Origin: Larix sibirica
Taxonomy: Eukaryota > Streptophyta > Pinopsida > Pinales > Pinaceae
Direction: 5' to 3'
Assembly: GCA_004151065.3 (NCBI GenBank)
Contig: NWUY0300014638.1
Coordinates: 57,233-69,474 of the forward strand
DNA: 12,242 nt
Shown here: piece after piece, positions 8,932-12,242 of the stretch
How the letters are laid out: the number at the start of each line of letters is the position of its first letter
Numbering within the stretch: position 1 is the first letter of the stretch
Made by a program: the position numbers and the translations under genes
The notes under the pieces: generated by a model
Database searches by the model: none
What the model saw: the letters and a program-made list of their open reading frames with translations, nothing else
Told to the model about the DNA's origin: nothing

Positions 8932-8970
8932 AGCATCGATGCTATGTATTTAATTAAGAGCATCGATGCT
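8932..8970. repeat. Paired 12-bp palindromes AGCATCGATGCT
   Basis: The perfect palindrome AGCATCGATGCT occurs at 8932-8943 and again at 8959-8970, 27 bp apart, with CTTCATGTA nearby on the outer side of each. A short diverged duplication is the simplest reading; a dimeric protein-binding site is possible but unsupported. Confidence 0.75.
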
Positions 8971-8974
8971 TCAT

Positions 8975-10090
8975 GTATACCATTTAACAATGTCACTTTG
9001 GAAGAGGGTGACACAAGGCCCATGTATATTCGTGGTGCACCTCTTTTAATGAAGCACAATCATGTTCCATTACCATGTGGGTTGTGACCAATGGTGTTCC
9101 CATATCAACAACACAATGGTGCACCATATCTATTTAGGCACACCCATAATAGAACCTCCACAAAACCTTTACTTGATTAAGAATGGCATATTTACAACAT
9201 TTAAAAAATTCATTCATATAAATGCACAATGATATTTTAGACATTGATCATTTTCATATAAAAGCTTCCTTTAATTATTAATCAAAAACCAATAATGTTC
9301 TGATATAAAAAAGTTGGTTGTAAACACGTTGTAAATGTGGCCTCCTTAAGCATTAGCAACGAGCATATTCGGCACAATTCCCCATAGAATCTTGTTAGAG
9401 TGTGTGGGGATCACACATTCACAAGGATACATCAAACATGTATTAAACCAATATATACCATTTTGAATCAAACCCTAGCCACCATACCACACAAGGAGAT
9501 CATAACCACCATGAGATGGGAACCAAAGTATAAATTAGGTCACATATCACAAATCTAGCTACCATGAGGCACGATAACACCATCACAAGTCAACAATAGA
9601 CCCCAAGAGCAACACCAACCCCACCAAGCCTACCAAGATGAGCCCAATACACAAGCAAATGAATCCCTTTACAAAAATTAGCATGATCTAAAAGATCAAC
9701 CATCCCCCATGTTGATTGCACAAATGACACTCACACAACCAACATATCGAACTCTTTATGAGGCTAAGTTAGGGAGAGGTCGGAATGATCAATCAAGTCT
9801 TTATAACCCTGGTTGGATGAAATGAGTCAACAATTAAGAATCATGCAAATTGAATCTACAAGCATGAGTATGAATCAAATCAACAGTAAACACTCATGAA
9901 ACTTGATTATCTCACTTTAAATGTAGATCATGCATTGAATGAAGTGTGTCAGGAGCAATATGCATGAATGCATAAATGATAACCTTTAGTGTGTGAGTTG
10001 AAGTTAACTAAGTGCCTTTAATATACTTGTTGCATCTTCATAAATAGAGAAAGCAAAAATTAAATTATGTTGTTGTTGAATTAAAACGTA
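8975..10090. other. Non-coding stretch, A- and C-rich on plus strand
   Basis: I see no gene, tRNA or transposon ends. Overlapping short ORFs on both strands at 8839-9087 have no recognisable content. From about 9400 to 9660 the plus strand is rich in CA and CC with few T, the reverse of the T-rich left end. This could mean that any transcript here runs on the minus strand. Confidence 0.5.
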
Positions 10091-10331
10091 TGTGTGAGTG
10101 AGATTCGGAGTTTGCACTGCGATATAATCCATTTGGACAGTCAACATTTCGAGCGCGTTGCTGGTGCTCTTCGTCCGAGTTTGCACTGCAATTTAATCCA
10201 TTTGGACAATCAACATTTCGAGCACATTGCTGCTGCTCTTCACCCTGACGAAGAACAATAGAAGCATGATCAAAACGTTGAATGTCCAAATGGATTATAT
10301 TGCAGTGCAAACTCTGGATCTCAGTCACACA
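10091..10331. repeat. Long foldback: 85-bp arms around a third copy
   Basis: Position 10091 pairs with 10331 and 10175 with 10247 without any gap. By hand I count 15 mismatches in 85. The first 60 bases of the arm are best kept, including an identical TTTGCACTGC and a nearly identical ATATAATCCATTTGGACA. In a plus-strand RNA six of the 15 mismatches would be G-U pairs. The 71-base loop is itself a direct copy of the left arm, displaced by 69 bp. On the minus strand the unit is open in two frames (23-residue repeat with ARNVDCPNGL and SANS, or SNALEMLTVQMDYIAVQT). It may be a tandem gene-derived fragment with one copy flipped, a MITE-like element, or a MIRNA-like locus. I found no target-site duplication. 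Confidence 0.85.
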
Positions 10332-10960
10332 AACTCTACCTACAAATTCTCAGCTACTAACTTTTAAAAAGTATGTCGATACTAAAAAAAATCCTTCCAA
10401 TTATGTAAACAACCATACAAAAATCCTAATGCACATTGATGATGTGAATGCATGAAATTCCCTACATATTGAATTGCCTTGCAAATTGGAATATTCATGC
10501 AACTAGATATAAGCAAACCAAATTGGATAAGTGCAACTCTAAATAGACTTGGGACTTCCACCAACTTAGAAACCCAAAGAATGAAATGAAACAATATTGG
10601 CAAAATGACAAGGCATTGTTTTTGTTTTATATGTCAATGCCTCCTATGAGAGTTGTTTAACTATTCATTGATTTCAATCCATATATGATTAGAATTGGTT
10701 AAAATCAAGGCAAAAAGAGCCAACATATGATCAAAATCGGTCCAAATCATAGAAAAGTTAGACAATTCCACTCCTATATGCATGCCTATATGTAACCATG
10801 TCTTAACAAGTCTCTCTTGAATTGAGCAAGGCTTTCTTGGATGTGCAACCTCACACTGGAAACAATGCTTAAAGGTCAGAGCCTTCTGTAATACTAGTAG
10901 TGTAGATCATTATTTATTTATGGAACTTCTGCGCAACAATGTAACTGCTAAAGTCTACAG
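10332..10960. other. Non-coding stretch
   Basis: I see nothing organised here. The 73-codon minus-strand frame at 10382-10603 has no recognisable motif and a composition typical of translated AT-rich spacer. Confidence 0.55.
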
Positions 10961-10970
10961 AGGTGTACAT

Positions 10971-11032
10971 ACCCTACCCCCCTCCGGATTTGAACCTATG
11001 ANACCCTATCCCCTCCGGATTTGAACCTATGA
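10971..11032. repeat. 30-bp direct duplication across an ambiguous base
   Basis: The segment ACCCTA to ACCTATGA is present at 10971-11001 and again at 11003-11032, differing only around the C run. The single N at 11002 lies exactly between the copies. It may be a real tandem duplication of the B-box region or an assembly or consensus artefact. Confidence 0.85.
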
Positions 11033-11078
11033 CCTCCTAGGAAGAAACACATGTTCTTAACCATTAGTCCCACTCACG
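10971..11078 (-). mobile_element. tRNA-derived SINE head, minus strand
   Basis: Read on the minus strand it starts near CGTGAGTGGGACTAATGG. It has an A-box-like GACTAATGGTTAAG (11056-11069) and, 42 bases on, a near-consensus B box GGTTCAAATCC (11017-11027). This is the spacing of tRNA genes and of SINE internal pol III promoters. The segment between them does not fold into a proper anticodon arm by eye, so it is tRNA-derived rather than a tRNA. The B-box part is repeated once more downstream (10985-10995). The body probably continues toward about 10905, where an ATAAATAAATAA run could be its tail; no clear target-site duplication was found. Confidence 0.65.
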
Positions 11079-11190
11079 ATGTATATATAAGTGAAAGACG
11101 GATATATCAAAAACCAAAATGCCTTATTCTGAGCTATTAACAAAAACTACTAGACCAAACATTGTTGTATCGATGGAAAAACCCTCAAAC

Positions 11191-11541
11191 TCACCATTGA
11201 TCTATTAGACTCCAACATAATACCCCTAGAGGGATGAAGGAAATGATGCATTCACCTTCATGATGAAATGAATGGAAATGATGCAGAAGCTTGTTAATGT
11301 ATCCATGTAATGTATCAATCTTATTATTATTAGGAGTCGAGGTACAGCATCCTCTCAACTGAGCCTTCTCAAACCTACAATGATGAGAAAATTTACTTGT
11401 ATCAGCTTTGCCAAGTTTACCTTGCAACCTCCCCAAGAATTTTGTTGGTATTTTGGCCTCTGTCATCATCGTAACAAGTGAGGCACTCCCAATATAGGAC
11501 ATAACAATTCTTAACTCAAAATCTCTTATAGTCCTCAACAT
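11191..11541 (-). other. Unrecognised 116-codon open frame
   Basis: This is the longest open frame in the window, starting at an ATG directly after an upstream stop. I recognise no domain. It has a basic, Lys- and Gly-containing middle (PTKFLGRLQGKLGKADTSKF) and a His-rich carboxyl half, with no signal peptide or clear membrane segment. Part of it is antisense to a TTATTATTA run and overlaps a tRNA-like A box, which argues against a real protein. It is most likely a chance ORF or a fragment of an old element. Confidence 0.12.
11354..11366 (-). repeat. Isolated tRNA A-box-like motif
   Basis: The minus strand reads GAAGGCTCAGTTGAGAGGATGCTG, resembling the D arm of tRNAs (GCTCAGTTGG-AGAG). No B box GGTTCRANYCC is seen at tRNA spacing; a TAATAATAATAAG run follows instead. 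It could be a worn SINE or tRNA relic, or chance. Confidence 0.25.
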
Positions 11542-12242
11542 CCGTTACTTATGAAGTGTGCCTTAGATAGGAGTTTACTAACAACTGGAGATGGTCCATC
11601 ATGCATGATCTCACTTAGTATTCGTTAATACCTTAGATCGCCAGGTTCAGTGGAAGTGTAAACGTATCCATTTACTCAATCTCTAGATCACGATTGGTCG
11701 ACTACACAACTTCCCTTCCCAGATATCGTTTGGATATCATGGGGCATAGCATGTCGTTTGCGTATGTTGGCGTGGGTTTATAGGCATATCCCACATTCAA
11801 ACAAAGAGATTGGATCACTTCTTTATATTCATTGTTGTCTACTTTTAAACAATCTATGCATTGCATAAATTTCGTTTTGGTTTGTATTTCAAATCTTAAC
11901 TCGATTGTATGATGGAGTGAACTATGGATAGGAGCCTCATCGCCAATTAAGGGTAGGGTGACTTCCAATCAATCATAGTATGGGATCTAATATTTTCAAA
12001 AACCTATTTCATGGGATGACTTGAAGCAAAATTATATCGTATATTTTGTAGGTGATACAAGGATATTGATAGTTTGCGGTAGACAATTCGTTTAATTAGA
12101 AGAAGGATGGTGATAATAAGTAGTTGAGGCATAAACAACGGGTGATTACAACTACACATGGAGAACAAATAACATATAACTTGTTTGTAGCACTTAACTT
12201 GAGGTTTATCGATATTCATCGACCACAAGTTAAGTGGTTGTG
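11542..12242. other. Non-coding end of window with unrecognised short ORFs
   Basis: Minus-strand frames at 11702-11968 (88 codons) and 12004-12228 (74 codons) match nothing I know. The first has a balanced amino-acid composition with charged residues and a CIDCLK segment, and could be a relic; the second looks like translated spacer. Confidence 0.45.
12191..12236. repeat. Perfect 11-bp inverted repeat
   Basis: CACTTAACTTG at 12191-12201 is the exact reverse complement of CAAGTTAAGTG at 12226-12236, with a 24-base loop containing the palindrome TATCGATA. No T run follows as far as the window extends, so it is not a pol III terminator, and no transposon can be inferred from one such hairpin. 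Confidence 0.8.

Noticed and set aside
8726-9087. Overlapping ORFs on both strands around 8.7-9.1 kb
   Set aside because: Long in both directions because the DNA is locally less AT-rich; no motif, and they cover the palindrome repeats.

Overview
This looks like nuclear intergenic (or intronic) DNA from a land plant. It is strongly AT-rich, has no open frame longer than 116 codons, and is full of decayed repeats. The only recognisable protein signatures are plant-type non-LTR retrotransposon domains: a reverse-transcriptase zinc-binding domain (zf-RVT) and two RNase H relics. The low gene density and the style of the RNase H relics would suit a large, repeat-bloated genome such as a gymnosperm. 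That is inference; nothing here fixes the species. I found no intact protein-coding gene, rRNA or functional tRNA.

Layout. Positions 1-3384 are T-rich on the plus strand and hold only a short TTA microsatellite and chance ORFs. Positions 3385-4360 hold the 3' part of a LINE on the minus strand, in the order zf-RVT, linker, RNase H; it has in-frame stops and two frame changes and is cut at both ends. Positions 4360-5330 are non-coding, with a tRNA-like A box near 5300 (possible SINE head). Positions 5330-6970 form an extremely AT-rich block built by repeated tandem duplication (units of 39, 65, about 90 and about 240 bp). Positions 6977-8103 are a clearly less AT-rich island. It holds a second, separate RNase H relic on the plus strand, then a decayed frame with a Cys cluster and a regular heptad (coiled-coil) pattern.

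Positions 8110-10090 are non-coding, with scattered ATGCTYTAA-like words and a pair of AGCATCGATGCT palindromes. Positions 10091-10331 hold the most structured element in the window: an 85-bp gap-free inverted repeat (15 mismatches by my count) whose loop is a further direct copy of the same unit. This is the geometry of a young MIRNA-like or siRNA-producing foldback. A tRNA-derived SINE head lies on the minus strand near 10971-11078, with its B-box segment duplicated across an ambiguous base. The last 1.1 kb has only unrecognised short ORFs and a small hairpin.

No genes here work together. The window records transposon decay, local tandem duplication and one notable foldback. I see no convincing new multi-gene system; the foldback locus and the coiled-coil relic are the best leads.
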